DNA of 64,000 bases from WHSW01 sp963846165 (lineage in GTDB: Bacteria > Actinomycetota > Thermoleophilia > Solirubrobacterales > 70-9): assembly GCA_963846165.1 (NCBI GenBank), contig CAWJUU010000009.1:124001-188000 (forward strand). Direction: 5' to 3'. The notes beneath the pieces were generated by a model that had not been told where the DNA came from, did not search any database, and worked only from the letters and a program-made list of their open reading frames with translations. The translations under genes were made by a program, and so were the position numbers. Below, piece after piece: positions 23,136 to 31,797 of this stretch; position 1 is the stretch's first letter, and every line of letters begins with the position of its first letter.

Positions 23136-23740
23136 TGGCCGTCACCGCCGCCGACGTCAAGGAGCTCCGTGACCGCACCGGGGCCGCGATGATGGACTGC
23201 AAGGCGGCGCTCGCAGAGGCCGGCGGGGACCTCGACGAGGCGGTCAGAATCCTCCGCGTCAAGGGCCAGGCGTCGGCCGAGAAGCGCTCCGGACGGGCGA
23301 CTAGCGAGGGCGTCGTCAGCTCCTACATCCACGCCGACGGCAAGCTCGGCGTCCTGGTCGAGGTTCAATGCGAGACCGACTTCGTCGCCCGGACCGACGA
23401 GTTCCGGGAGTTCGCGCGCGAGGTTGCGATCCACATCGCGGCGACCGCACCGCGCTATGTCTCGGCGGACGAGATCCCCGAGCACGAACTCGAGGCCGAG
23501 CGCAAGCTCTTCGAGGCCAAGGCAAGGGAGGACGGCAAGCCCGACGACGTCATCTCGAAGATCGTCGAAGGCCAGCTCTCGAAGTGGGCGAAGGAGGTCG
23601 CGCTGCTCGACCAAGAGCACGTGCGCTCGGATCACCACGAGGGCAAGACGATCGAGCAACTGCGCGCCGAGACCGCCGCCAACATGGGTGAGAACGTCCG
23701 GATCGCGCGCTTCGCGCGGTTCGCGGTCGGCGAGGAGTAG
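23135..23740 (+). CDS. tsf: Elongation factor Ts
   Basis: A 201-residue guanine-nucleotide exchange factor for EF-Tu. The N-terminal UBA-like domain (VKELRDRTGAAMMDCKAAL) and the exchange motif CETDFVAR are intact. It is shorter than E. coli EF-Ts (283 residues), with a reduced core and C-terminal segment, as in several actinobacteria. It lies 1 bp into the rpsB stop, consistent with the conserved rpsB-tsf-pyrH-frr order. Here that order is interrupted by a secreted glycoside hydrolase gene. Confidence 0.96.
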   Translation: MAVTAADVKELRDRTGAAMMDCKAALAEAGGDLDEAVRILRVKGQASAEKRSGRATSEGVVSSYIHADGKLGVLVEVQCETDFVARTDEFREFAREVAIHIAATAPRYVSADEIPEHELEAERKLFEAKAREDGKPDDVISKIVEGQLSKWAKEVALLDQEHVRSDHHEGKTIEQLRAETAANMGENVRIARFARFAVGEE

Positions 23741-23777
23741 ACCGCAACGCCGCGCCTGCGCGCGGGTTCTTGGAGTG

Positions 23778-24905
23778 ATGAGCCGACCCGCCGCGCGCGC
23801 ACTGGCGCTCCTGGGAATCACCGGCCTGGCGGCGCTCGCCGCCGGCCTCTCCGGCCCCGGAGCAAGCGCCGAAGGCGACCCCGTCGGCTCGGAGCCGGAG
23901 GAGCTCGTGATCGGCGCGGTCACCCAGCGACCGCTGGAATCGGGCGAGGGCCGGCTGATGCGCGCCGGCGGGATCAGCTCGGTTCGCTTCTGGCTTCCCT
24001 GGTCGCAGGTCGAGTCCGAGCGCGACGAGTTCGACTGGTCCGAGCCCGATGCGGCGGTCCGCGGCCTGGTCGAGGAGGGCCTGACGCCGCTGCCGTTCCT
24101 CTATGGCACCCCGGAATGGGCGGCCGAGCGCGACGGGTCGCCTTGCAGTCGCGATGACTGCATCACGTACCCGCCCGTCTCGACCTCGACCCGGTATGCG
24201 TTCGCGCGCTTCGCCGCCGCCGCCGCCGGCCGTTACGGGCCCGACGGGCGCTTCTGGGAGATCCACCCGGAGCTCGCCTACCGACCGGTGCGGGTGTGGC
24301 AGATCTGGAATGAGGCGAACCTGCAGAGTTTCCACCGGCCGGTGGTCAACCCGTCCGCCTACGCGGCCGTGGTCCGCGTGGTCGCGAACGAGATTCGCGC
24401 CACGGATCCCGAGGCGGAGATCCTGCTCGCCGGGCTATTCGGCTCGCGGTCGAACGGGAAGCGGTGGAGCACCAGGAGCTTCCTGCGCGCGTTCTATGAG
24501 GTGCCTGAGATCGCCGCGAGCTTCGACGGCATCGCCGTGCACCCCTACTCCCCTCATCCCCGCGGCGTCTTCGAGCAGATCAGAGCCGCCCGCGGCGTTG
24601 CCGTCGCCAACGACGACGAGGTTGACCTCTGGGTGACCGAGGTCGGTTGGGCATCGAGCGGGAAGCGACGAGAGGGCCTCGTGACGACGCGGACCGGCCA
24701 GGCGCGGCGCCTCGAGCGGGCGTTCACGCGCTTTCGCCGCAACGCCGAGCTTTGGAGCCTGCGCGGAGCCTTCTGGTACGCGTGGCGCGACACCGAGCGC
24801 GGCGACGCCGTCTGCGGCTGGTGCCCGGCGGCGGGGCTCGTCGACCGAGAGGGACGCACGAAGCCGGCCTACGACCGCCTGCGCGGGCTCGCCGGCGACG
24901 ACTAG
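23778..24905 (+). CDS. Secreted glycoside hydrolase (clan A, GH5/GH39-like)
   Basis: A 375-residue protein with a signal peptide (residues ~1-33, LALLGITGLAALAAGL...ASA). It has a TIM-barrel glycosidase pattern: the acid/base Glu in VWQIWNEANL and the nucleophile Glu in VDLWVTEVGWAS, both at strand ends as expected for clan A retaining enzymes. FWLPWSQVE and GIAVHPYSPHP also fit. The closest general relatives are GH39/GH5-type or cellulase-like actinobacterial proteins; the substrate is unknown. It is embedded between tsf and pyrH with about 40-bp gaps. That is unusual, because these genes are normally adjacent. Confidence 0.8.
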   Translation: MSRPAARALALLGITGLAALAAGLSGPGASAEGDPVGSEPEELVIGAVTQRPLESGEGRLMRAGGISSVRFWLPWSQVESERDEFDWSEPDAAVRGLVEEGLTPLPFLYGTPEWAAERDGSPCSRDDCITYPPVSTSTRYAFARFAAAAAGRYGPDGRFWEIHPELAYRPVRVWQIWNEANLQSFHRPVVNPSAYAAVVRVVANEIRATDPEAEILLAGLFGSRSNGKRWSTRSFLRAFYEVPEIAASFDGIAVHPYSPHPRGVFEQIRAARGVAVANDDEVDLWVTEVGWASSGKRREGLVTTRTGQARRLERAFTRFRRNAELWSLRGAFWYAWRDTERGDAVCGWCPAAGLVDREGRTKPAYDRLRGLAGDD

Positions 24906-24947
24906 CCTGCGGGCCACCGGCCCCCGGGCCGGTAGGGTTTCGCCGGC

Positions 24948-25682
24948 GTGGCCGAGCCCGTGTTCAAGCGCATCCTGCTGAAGATCTCCGGCGAGGCCCT
25001 GATGGGATCGCTGGAGTACGGCACCGATCCCGAGCGGGTGCGGACGATCGCCGAGCAGGTGCACGAGGTCAGCGGGCGCGGCGTCGAAACCGCGATGGTC
25101 GTCGGCGCCGGCAACATCTATCGCGGGCTCGAGGGCGCCGCGCAGGGAATGGACCGGGCGACCGCCGACTACATGGGCATGCTCGCGACGGTGCTCAACG
25201 CGCTCACGCTTCAGGACGCGCTCGAGCGACGCGGCACCTACACCCGGGTGATGTCGGCGATCGCGGTCACCGAGGTCGCAGAGCCCTATATCCGCAGACG
25301 GGCCATGCGCCACCTCGAGAAGGGTCGCGTGGTGATCTTCGCCGCCGGCACCGGGAACCCGTTCTTCACCACCGACACCGCGGCTGCGCTACGCGCGCTC
25401 GAGATCCATGCGGAGGCGATCCTGATGGCAAAGCACGGGGTCGAGGGGGTATTTGACGCCGATCCCTCGCAGGTGCCTGACGCCAAGTTCCTGCCCGAGA
25501 TCACCCACCTGGAGGCGATCGAACGCGGCCTGCGGGTGATGGATTCCACGGCGCTTTCGCTGTGCATGGACAACGGGCTGCCGATCCACGTCTTCAACAT
25601 GGCCGACGAGCGCAACATAGATAGGATCGTCAGCGGCGAGCGGGTGGGGACGATCGTGTCATCTGCGACGCCTACGGGATGA
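24948..25682 (+). CDS. pyrH: Uridylate kinase (UMP kinase, PyrH)
   Basis: A 244-residue amino-acid-kinase-family enzyme making UDP from UMP. It begins at GTG 24948. Family features are RILLKISGEALMG, VVGAGNIYRG, ADYMGMLATVLNALTL, GTGNPFFTTDTAAALRA and GVFDADP. It is hexameric and usually GTP-activated. Its stop overlaps the frr start by 4 bp (ATGA). It leads the compact pyrH-frr-uppS-cdsA run. Confidence 0.96.
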   Translation: MAEPVFKRILLKISGEALMGSLEYGTDPERVRTIAEQVHEVSGRGVETAMVVGAGNIYRGLEGAAQGMDRATADYMGMLATVLNALTLQDALERRGTYTRVMSAIAVTEVAEPYIRRRAMRHLEKGRVVIFAAGTGNPFFTTDTAAALRALEIHAEAILMAKHGVEGVFDADPSQVPDAKFLPEITHLEAIERGLRVMDSTALSLCMDNGLPIHVFNMADERNIDRIVSGERVGTIVSSATPTG

Positions 25683-26245
25683 GCGAGCTCACTGACGAAT
25701 TCCTGGCCGACGCGAAGGAGCGGATGCACAAGTCGGTCGAGTCGTGCCGCCACGAGCTCGCCACCGTGCGCACCGGCCGCGCCTCGCCGCACCTGCTCGA
25801 CCGGCTCGAGATCGACTACTACGGCGCCCTGACGCCGATCAAGCAGCTCGCGCAGGTCTCCGCCACCGACGCACGGCTGTTGACCGTGACCCCGTTCGAC
25901 AAGAACTCGATCGGCCTGATCGAGAAGGCGATCATGGAGTCCGACCTCGGCCTGACCCCGAACAACGACGGCAATGTGATTCGCCTCCAGATCCCCGAGC
26001 TCAATGAGGAGCGCCGCCGCGAGCTGGTCAAGGTCGTCCACGGCGTCGCCGAGGAGGGCAAGGTCGCAGTCCGCAACATCCGCCGCGACGTCATGCACGA
26101 CCTCCGCGAGCTGAAGAAGGAGGGTGAGGTCGGCGAGGACGACGAGCGCCGCGCCGAGGCCGAGCTGCAGAAGCGCACCGACTCGGCGACGGCCGAGATC
26201 GACGGCCTGCTGAAGGCCAAGGAAGACGAAATTCTCGAAGTGTGA
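25679..26245 (+). CDS. frr: Ribosome recycling factor
   Basis: A 188-residue protein of standard length. Signature stretches include RTGRASPHLLDRLEIDYYG, LTVTPFDKNSIGLIEKAI and the helical C-terminus VAVRNIRRDVMHDL...EDDERRAEAELQK. It splits post-termination ribosomes with EF-G. It overlaps pyrH and uppS (GTGA) by 4 bp on each side, implying translational coupling. Confidence 0.97.
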   Translation: MSELTDEFLADAKERMHKSVESCRHELATVRTGRASPHLLDRLEIDYYGALTPIKQLAQVSATDARLLTVTPFDKNSIGLIEKAIMESDLGLTPNNDGNVIRLQIPELNEERRRELVKVVHGVAEEGKVAVRNIRRDVMHDLRELKKEGEVGEDDERRAEAELQKRTDSATAEIDGLLKAKEDEILEV

Positions 26246-26922
26246 GCTCGGCGGGCGGCTCGGGGCCGCGCTACGTCGCGATCATCACGGACGGGAATGG
26301 TCGCTGGGCGACTGAGCGCGGTCTGCCGGCGATCGACGGTCACAGCGCCGGCGCGGACGTGGTCAAGGCGCGGCTTCGGGACGCGGCCGAGTTCGGGATC
26401 GCGGAGCTGACCGTGTTCTCGTTCTCGACCGAGAACTGGCAGCGCCCGCGGGCGGAGGTCGACGGCCTGATGGCGATGTTCGCCGAGCGAATCGACCGCG
26501 AGACGCCGGAGCTCGACGCCGAGGGGGTGAGGATGCGGTTCATCGGCCGCCGCGAGGCGATCGGCTCCGAGCTGATCGAGCGGATCGAGTGGGCCGAGCG
26601 GACCACGGCCGACAACGAACGGATCACGCTCTTCGTCGCCTTCGACTACGGGGGCAGGGCGGAGATCGTCGATGCGGCGCGAAGCTTCGAGGGGGAGTCC
26701 GAGGACGACTTCCGCCGCCACCTCTACGCGCCCGACATGCACGACCCAGATCTCCTCATCCGCACCAGCGGCGAGCAGCGGATCTCCAACTTCCTGCTCT
26801 GGCAGTGCGCCTATGCAGAGCTCGTCTTTCGCGACGAGCTCTGGCCCGAGTTCGGCCGCGGTGCGTTCGAGGACGCACTCGCCGAGTACGTCAGCCGCCA
26901 GCGGCGGTTCGGGGGCCGTTGA
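26242..26922 (+). CDS. uppS: Isoprenyl transferase (undecaprenyl/decaprenyl diphosphate synthase)
   Basis: A 226-residue cis-prenyltransferase with a GTG start. The catalytic Asp is in IITDGNGRWA, followed by GHSAGAD (the usual GH..G). FSFSTENWQRP, the LLIRTSGEQRISNFL segment and ELWPEF are all conserved. It elongates farnesyl diphosphate with IPP to make the lipid carrier for peptidoglycan and wall polymers. The chain length made cannot be read from sequence. The gene overlaps frr by 4 bp and cdsA by 1 bp. Confidence 0.95.
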   Translation: MSSAGGSGPRYVAIITDGNGRWATERGLPAIDGHSAGADVVKARLRDAAEFGIAELTVFSFSTENWQRPRAEVDGLMAMFAERIDRETPELDAEGVRMRFIGRREAIGSELIERIEWAERTTADNERITLFVAFDYGGRAEIVDAARSFEGESEDDFRRHLYAPDMHDPDLLIRTSGEQRISNFLLWQCAYAELVFRDELWPEFGRGAFEDALAEYVSRQRRFGGR

Positions 26923-27848
26923 TGGAGGGATCGGCGCCGTTTGACTCCGAGCTCGACGTCGAGCGCCCGCGCCGCCGCCGGCCAAAGCCGCCGCCGCCAT
27001 TGGCCGCCGACCGCCCGCCGCGGCGAAGGGATGGCAAGGGACCGAGGCGAAGCTGGACCGAGACGCTCTCCCGGATCGCCTGGGCGCTGCCATGGATCGC
27101 GATCGTGGTCACGATCACGGTCGTCGGCGGCGAGCTCTTCGCCGCGGCGATGATCGGCTTCGCCTGCGTCGGCATGGCGGAGTTGTTTCGAATGGCGCGC
27201 GATGCGCGCCCGTTCACCCTTGTCGCCTTCCTCGCCGCCGCGGGGCTGGTCGCCGCCGCGTTCTACGGCACCCAGTTCCAGATGATGATCGCGCTGGTGG
27301 CGTCGGTCCCGGTGATCTTCGGCGCCGCGCTCATGCGCCCCGACCGCAGCGGGATCACGGTCTCGATCGCGATCACGATCCTCGCCATCGTCTGGATCGG
27401 GATCCCGTTCGCGCACGCCGTCCTGCTGCGCGAGCTCCCCGACCACGGCGCCGCCCTGCTCGTCGACGTCCTCGTCGCCACCTTCGTCGCCGATACCGCT
27501 GCATACGCCGGCGGGCGGCTCTTCGGCCGCCACCGCCTCGCCCCGGCGCTGTCGCCGAACAAGACGCTCGAGGGGCTCGCGTTCGGGTTCGTCGGCGGCA
27601 CACTGGGCTTCTGGTTCGCGGGGCTCTACCAGGACTGGCTCCCCGGGATCGACGCCCTGCTGATGGGGATGGCCGTCGCAGCTCTGGCGCCGGTCGGCGA
27701 CCTGTTCGAGTCGATGGTCAAGCGCGACCTCGAGATCAAGGATTCGGGGACGATCTTCGGCCCCCACGGCGGCCTCCTCGACCGCCTCGACGCGGTCATC
27801 TTCACCGTGGTCGTCGGCTACTACCTGGCGATTGCGCTCGTGTACTGA
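26922..27848 (+). CDS. cdsA: Phosphatidate cytidylyltransferase (CdsA)
   Basis: A 308-residue membrane enzyme that makes CDP-diacylglycerol. A ~50-residue basic Pro/Arg-rich cytoplasmic tail precedes about eight membrane helices. The C-terminus matches the CDS signature exactly in form: SMVKRDLEIKDSGTIFGPHG, then GLLDRLD. SPNKTLEGLAFG is also typical. In many actinobacteria dxr follows directly; here a 5.6-kb accessory block intervenes. The stop is only 10 bp from the convergent BTAD fusion gene. Confidence 0.95.
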   Translation: MEGSAPFDSELDVERPRRRRPKPPPPLAADRPPRRRDGKGPRRSWTETLSRIAWALPWIAIVVTITVVGGELFAAAMIGFACVGMAELFRMARDARPFTLVAFLAAAGLVAAAFYGTQFQMMIALVASVPVIFGAALMRPDRSGITVSIAITILAIVWIGIPFAHAVLLRELPDHGAALLVDVLVATFVADTAAYAGGRLFGRHRLAPALSPNKTLEGLAFGFVGGTLGFWFAGLYQDWLPGIDALLMGMAVAALAPVGDLFESMVKRDLEIKDSGTIFGPHGGLLDRLDAVIFTVVVGYYLAIALVY

Positions 27849-27858
27849 GGCCGCGGGG

Positions 27859-30800
27859 CTACCTGACCCAGACCTGGTCCAGGAGCACGCCGATCTGCGG
27901 GGATTGCTGGACGTTCTCGACTCGCTCCGATCCGAAGACGGCGATCTTGCGGTTCAGGACAGGGACCGAGGGAGCCGCGTCGGTGATCCGCCGGTCGACG
28001 CTCTCCCATGACGCGTTCGCGGCGATCGAGCCCGCGCCCTGCTGGGCGAGCGCCCGATCCACCTCGGCGTCGATGCCGCGGTCGCAGAAGCGCGAGAGGT
28101 TCTCCGGCGCCGTCAGCGGGCAGGTGTAGTGGGGCTGAAGGAAGTTGGAGGGTGCGAGGTAGTCCGCGTACCAGCCGTTGTAGCCGATCTGGGCCCGCGT
28201 ACTCGGGTCGAGAATGGCCGTGTAGTACGGACCCTCCGGCAGGATCCGCAGCGAGCTCCGATAGCCGAGCTGGCCCAGCACCGAGGCGAAGTAGCGCGCG
28301 ATCGGCTCTCGCTCCGGCCAGGCCCAGACCTCAACCCGCGACCCCTGGGTCCCCGAGGCCTCGACCAGGCGCTGCGCCTTCGCCACGTCGGGAGCGGCCC
28401 AGGTCCCCGCCGGGCTCGGATCGAGCGTGTAGGGGCAGTAGGGGCGGTAACCGGGGAAGCCCGGCGGGACAATCTGGCAGGTCAGCTGGGCGACCTGGTT
28501 GCCGCCGGCGAGGCCGACTACATAGCGGCGGTCGACGGCGTAGTTGAGCGCCCGCCGCACCCGGGCGTCGTCGAACGGCGGCAGGCTCGTGTTGAGGAAC
28601 ATGTAGTCGGTCTCCGGAACCGGAGCCGAGTGGACCTGGCCGGCGTGGCGGATCGCGAGCTCGCGCACGCCCGCGGACGACAGTGGGCCTCCGAACGGGC
28701 CCGACACGGTCACCAGGTCGGCCTCACCGCGCTCGACGGCCGTGACCTGCGCGTCGATGTCGCCACCGATTTTGATCGCGATCTCGTCGGGGAACCCGTC
28801 CGGTCGGGCGTCCTGCGACCAAACCTCGAAGTAGGGGTTGCGGACCACGCGCGCGCCTCGCTGTGGATCGAAGCTCGCGATCCGGTACGGCCCGGTGCCC
28901 GGCAGCGGCCGGCGGCGGGCGAAGCGCGGCGGGCTGTCCGCCGGCACGACGCTCGCGGTCGGGAGCGTGAGCTTGTGCAGGAACTCCGGGTCCGGCGCGG
29001 TCAGATGGACGGTGATCGTGCCCGCCTCGGAGTCGGTCTCGATCCCCCTCGAGAGGTCGCAGCTGCGGGGCTCGGCGACGCAACCGCGGGCGCCGGGGAT
29101 GCCGTCGAAGTACGGGGGCAAGACTTCGTTGACACTCAGCAGGCGCTCGAGCGAGCTGCGGAAGTCCTCGGGGCGGACCGGGTCGCCGTTCGAAAAGCGG
29201 ATGTCCGGCCGCAGCTCGAACACGTACGTCTTCCCGTCCGGACTCGGCTCCGGCACGTCGGTGGCGAGGTTGCCGACGAGCGTCGCGGCCGCCGCGGTGC
29301 CGACCCGTCGGTAGGCGATCAGGCCGTCATACGCGAGCGAGAACAGCTCCCACGCATCGACGTAGTCGTAGGCAATCGGGTCGGCGCAGGGGCACGTGAC
29401 CGCCGATGGGGGCGACCATCTGAGCCGGAGCGTGCCTCCGCGGTGACTCTCCCGCGAGGGGAGAACGGTGGTCCACACGGCTCCGTTCGCGATCGTCAGC
29501 GCGCTCGGACTGCTCCCGACCTCGATCGTCTCGCTCAGTTCGGCGGTCTCGGGGTCGATCCGGGCAACCGTCCCGTCGCCGCCGTTGGCGACCCAGACCG
29601 CATCCTCTCCGGCCGCGACGGCGGCGGGCTCCGTGCCGACGCGCACGGTCTCCGTCACCGCTTCGGTCTCGGGGTCGATCCGCGAAACGGTGCCGTCCTG
29701 GCGGTTCGCCACCCAGAGCGCTCCCCCGCCGAACGCCAGCCCCGCGGGGCCGTTGCCGACGTTGATCGCGTCAAGCACGCGGCCCGTATCGGGATCGATC
29801 TGGACCACGGTCCCGGCCGCTTCGCTCGCGACCCAGATCGACCCGGCGCCCGCCACGATCGCGGTCGGGTTCGCGCCGACGGGGATTCGCTGCGTGACCC
29901 GACCTCGTGTGAGGTCGAACCGGGCCACCATCCCGTCCACGGACGCGGCCGCCCACATGGACCCGAACGCGACCGCGACGCCACTCGGCGCGTTGCCGAC
30001 CTCGATCTCGCGCAGGGCGCGATTGGTCTCGAGGTCGATCTGGATCACGCGCCTGTCCTCGGCGTTCGCGACCCAGACCGAGCCGGCGCCGAGCGCGAGC
30101 CCGGCCGGCTCGCCACCGACGTCGAGCGCAGCGACCTGGCGCGTCTCGGGGTCGATCCGCGACACGGTTCCGTCGAGCGCGTTCGCGACCCAGACCGAGT
30201 CCGGATCGGCAACCGCGGCGATCGGGCCGCGTCCGACCGGTAGCTGGGCGGAGACCTTCCCGTCGTCGGGATCGATCAGGCCGACGGAGTTCTCCGCGAT
30301 CGCCTCGCTCTCGTCGCCTCCTGTGAAGAGGAAGATCGCAAGCACAGCGATCCCGGCGGCCAGCGCGATCGCCGCGAGCTCGCGCAGCGGCCGGCCGGCC
30401 GGCCGTTCCCTGGCCGAGGCCGGCTCCGGCGCAGGCCGGCCCGACGGCGGCTCGGCCGGGCCCGGCAGTGATGCCGCCTTGCCCGCGATCGCGGGTGGCG
30501 CGATCGCCGGGTCCTGGCCCAGGATCGCCTCGTGCAGCTCGCGCAGCTCCGGCCCGGGTTCCGTGCCGATCTCCTCGACCAGGGTTCGCCGCGCGGCCCG
30601 GTAGGCGTCGAGCGCCTCGGCCTGGCGGCCGCAGCGATAGAGGGCGAGCATCTGCAGGTACCGCATGCGCTCGCGCAGCGGGTGCTCGGCGACGAGTGGA
30701 TCGAGCTCGGCGACGACCTCCGCGTGGTGGCCGAGCGCCAGGTCCGCCGCGATCCGCTCCTCGACCGCCTCGATCCGAAGCTCGTCGAGCCGCGCCGCCT

Positions 30801-31254
30801 CGGTCTGCGCGAACGGCTCGTTCACGAGGTCGGCGAGGGCGGGGCCTCGCCACAGCGACAGGGCCTCACGCAGGAGCTCGGCCGCGCGCTGCGGATCGTC
30901 GCCGGCAAGCGCGCGACGACCGTCGGCGAGCAGGCGCTCGAATCGATCGAGGTCGAGGCCTCCCTGCTCGACTCGAAGCTCGTATCCGCCCGGGGTGGTC
31001 AGCAAAACCGAAGGCGCGTCACCGCGGTGATCCTCGAGCGCCTTGCGCAGCCGCGAGACCCGCACGCGGACGCTCTGGACCGCGCCCGCGGGAGGCTGCG
31101 CGCCCCAGAGCTCGTCGATCAGGCGGTCGAGCGAGACCGTCTCGTTTGCGCGCAGCAGGAACACGGCCAGCACCGCTCGCTGCTTGGCTCCACCAAGCGG
31201 TATCGGCTCCCCCTGTCTGACCACCTCGAGCGGCCCAAGGATGCGGAATTCCAT
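27859..31254 (-). CDS. Membrane-spanning BTAD regulator fused to YVTN beta-propeller and oligopeptide-binding domain
   Basis: A single 1131-residue open frame with four parts. Residues 1-95 are a SARP/OmpR-type winged helix (LGPLEVVRQGEPIPLGGAKQ ... VSRLRKAL). Residues ~100-245 are a BTAD helical-repeat domain (LWRGPALADL, CGRQAEALDAYRAAR). A Pro/Ala linker leads to one membrane helix at ~293-311. Residues ~320-600 hold seven ~40-residue repeats of the form GSVWVAN..DGTVSRIDPET, a YVTN-type propeller. Residues ~605-1131 are an SBP_bac_5 solute-binding domain (YDGLIAYR..., FELRPDIRFSNGDPVRPEDF, LPGTGPYRI, ARVRRALNYAVDR). There is no lipobox and no ABC permease or ATPase nearby. The predicted topology is DNA-binding inside, sensor outside, resembling a CadC-like one-component receptor. 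Function as a ligand-gated regulator is inference. Confidence 0.85.
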   Translation of the reverse strand: MEFRILGPLEVVRQGEPIPLGGAKQRAVLAVFLLRANETVSLDRLIDELWGAQPPAGAVQSVRVRVSRLRKALEDHRGDAPSVLLTTPGGYELRVEQGGLDLDRFERLLADGRRALAGDDPQRAAELLREALSLWRGPALADLVNEPFAQTEAARLDELRIEAVEERIAADLALGHHAEVVAELDPLVAEHPLRERMRYLQMLALYRCGRQAEALDAYRAARRTLVEEIGTEPGPELRELHEAILGQDPAIAPPAIAGKAASLPGPAEPPSGRPAPEPASARERPAGRPLRELAAIALAAGIAVLAIFLFTGGDESEAIAENSVGLIDPDDGKVSAQLPVGRGPIAAVADPDSVWVANALDGTVSRIDPETRQVAALDVGGEPAGLALGAGSVWVANAEDRRVIQIDLETNRALREIEVGNAPSGVAVAFGSMWAAASVDGMVARFDLTRGRVTQRIPVGANPTAIVAGAGSIWVASEAAGTVVQIDPDTGRVLDAINVGNGPAGLAFGGGALWVANRQDGTVSRIDPETEAVTETVRVGTEPAAVAAGEDAVWVANGGDGTVARIDPETAELSETIEVGSSPSALTIANGAVWTTVLPSRESHRGGTLRLRWSPPSAVTCPCADPIAYDYVDAWELFSLAYDGLIAYRRVGTAAAATLVGNLATDVPEPSPDGKTYVFELRPDIRFSNGDPVRPEDFRSSLERLLSVNEVLPPYFDGIPGARGCVAEPRSCDLSRGIETDSEAGTITVHLTAPDPEFLHKLTLPTASVVPADSPPRFARRRPLPGTGPYRIASFDPQRGARVVRNPYFEVWSQDARPDGFPDEIAIKIGGDIDAQVTAVERGEADLVTVSGPFGGPLSSAGVRELAIRHAGQVHSAPVPETDYMFLNTSLPPFDDARVRRALNYAVDRRYVVGLAGGNQVAQLTCQIVPPGFPGYRPYCPYTLDPSPAGTWAAPDVAKAQRLVEASGTQGSRVEVWAWPEREPIARYFASVLGQLGYRSSLRILPEGPYYTAILDPSTRAQIGYNGWYADYLAPSNFLQPHYTCPLTAPENLSRFCDRGIDAEVDRALAQQGAGSIAANASWESVDRRITDAAPSVPVLNRKIAVFGSERVENVQQSPQIGVLLDQVWVR

Positions 31255-31319
31255 GCCCGACGTTCTTTCGCACCCGACCCTAGCACCGCAAACCCCGCTC
31301 CCTGAGCGGGTTCAGCGCT

Positions 31320-31360
31320 GCTGTTAGGCGCTGTTATCGGCCTGCAAGCAGACGGTTATC
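31320..31360 (+). promoter_or_regulatory. Candidate SARP-type direct repeats in the divergent promoter
   Basis: GCTGTTA occurs at 31320-31326 and 31330-31336. A related CGGTTATC at 31353-31360 is 22 bp from CTGTTATC at 31331-31338. SARP/BTAD winged helices generally bind direct heptamer repeats on one face of the helix. The array lies in the 150-bp gap between the BTAD fusion gene (minus) and the small membrane protein gene (plus). Its role as the operator is inferred. Confidence 0.4.
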
Positions 31361-31404
31361 GGGACCCCGCAGGATCGGCTCGTCAACCGTCCAAAGGAGG
31401 AACC

Positions 31405-31659
31405 ATGAGCACAGCACTGCCCCAACCCACCACCGTTCCGCGGCGTCCCCTGCAGCGCCGCAGCCGGCTCATCGTCGGCGGCCTGGCGGCCTCCGCCGCA
31501 ATCGCCACCGGCGCCGTGCTCGTCGCGGGCGACACCGATGAGAGCACCGCCGTGCCGGCGCCGAAGCCGCCGGCGGCGGTCGGCACGCCGACCCAGGTCG
31601 ATCTCCATCCGAATATCGACCAGCGCGACGCGGCCGAGCGGTATCACCACGGGCGCTAG
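31405..31659 (+). CDS. Small single-pass membrane or secreted protein, divergent from the BTAD fusion
   Basis: An 84-residue protein with a strong Shine-Dalgarno (AAAGGAGG at 31393-31400). A basic N-terminus (VPRRPLQRRSRL) precedes one hydrophobic helix (IVGGLAASAAIATGAVLVAG). A short extracytoplasmic tail rich in Pro/Ala follows, ending HPNIDQRDAAERYHHGR. No family is recognised. Divergence from the sensor-regulator and the intervening direct repeats make it the best candidate target of that regulator. Its stop overlaps the stop of the antisense nfo-like fragment by 2 bp. Confidence 0.65.
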   Translation: MSTALPQPTTVPRRPLQRRSRLIVGGLAASAAIATGAVLVAGDTDESTAVPAPKPPAAVGTPTQVDLHPNIDQRDAAERYHHGR

Positions 31660-31739
31660 GCCGACAGCGCCTCGCGCACGAACGCGAGGTCGGCACGGAG
31701 CCCAGCGAGCGGACCGGGCGTCTCGATCACGATCGGGGC
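31656..31739 (-). pseudogene. 3'-terminal fragment of an endonuclease IV-like gene
   Basis: The minus strand encodes APIVIETPGPLAGLRADLAF and then VREALSA before a stop. This matches the last residues of the intact endonuclease IV 0.95 kb away (APVVCETPG..., RADLDYVRAALAGR). Nothing upstream in this frame matches the rest of the enzyme. It therefore looks like a diverged remnant of a duplicated or recombined nfo 3' end and not a functional gene. Confidence 0.55.
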
Positions 31740-31797
31740 GCCCGCCGCGCTACTCGCAGACCCGACCGGCCGCCCGAGGGCTTGTGATCCCGAAGCA

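Noticed and set aside
28100..30300. 120-bp repeats in the BTAD fusion region as a mobile or satellite repeat
   Set aside because: They are the coding sequence of the seven ~40-residue YVTN propeller repeats, in frame and diverged at the DNA level.
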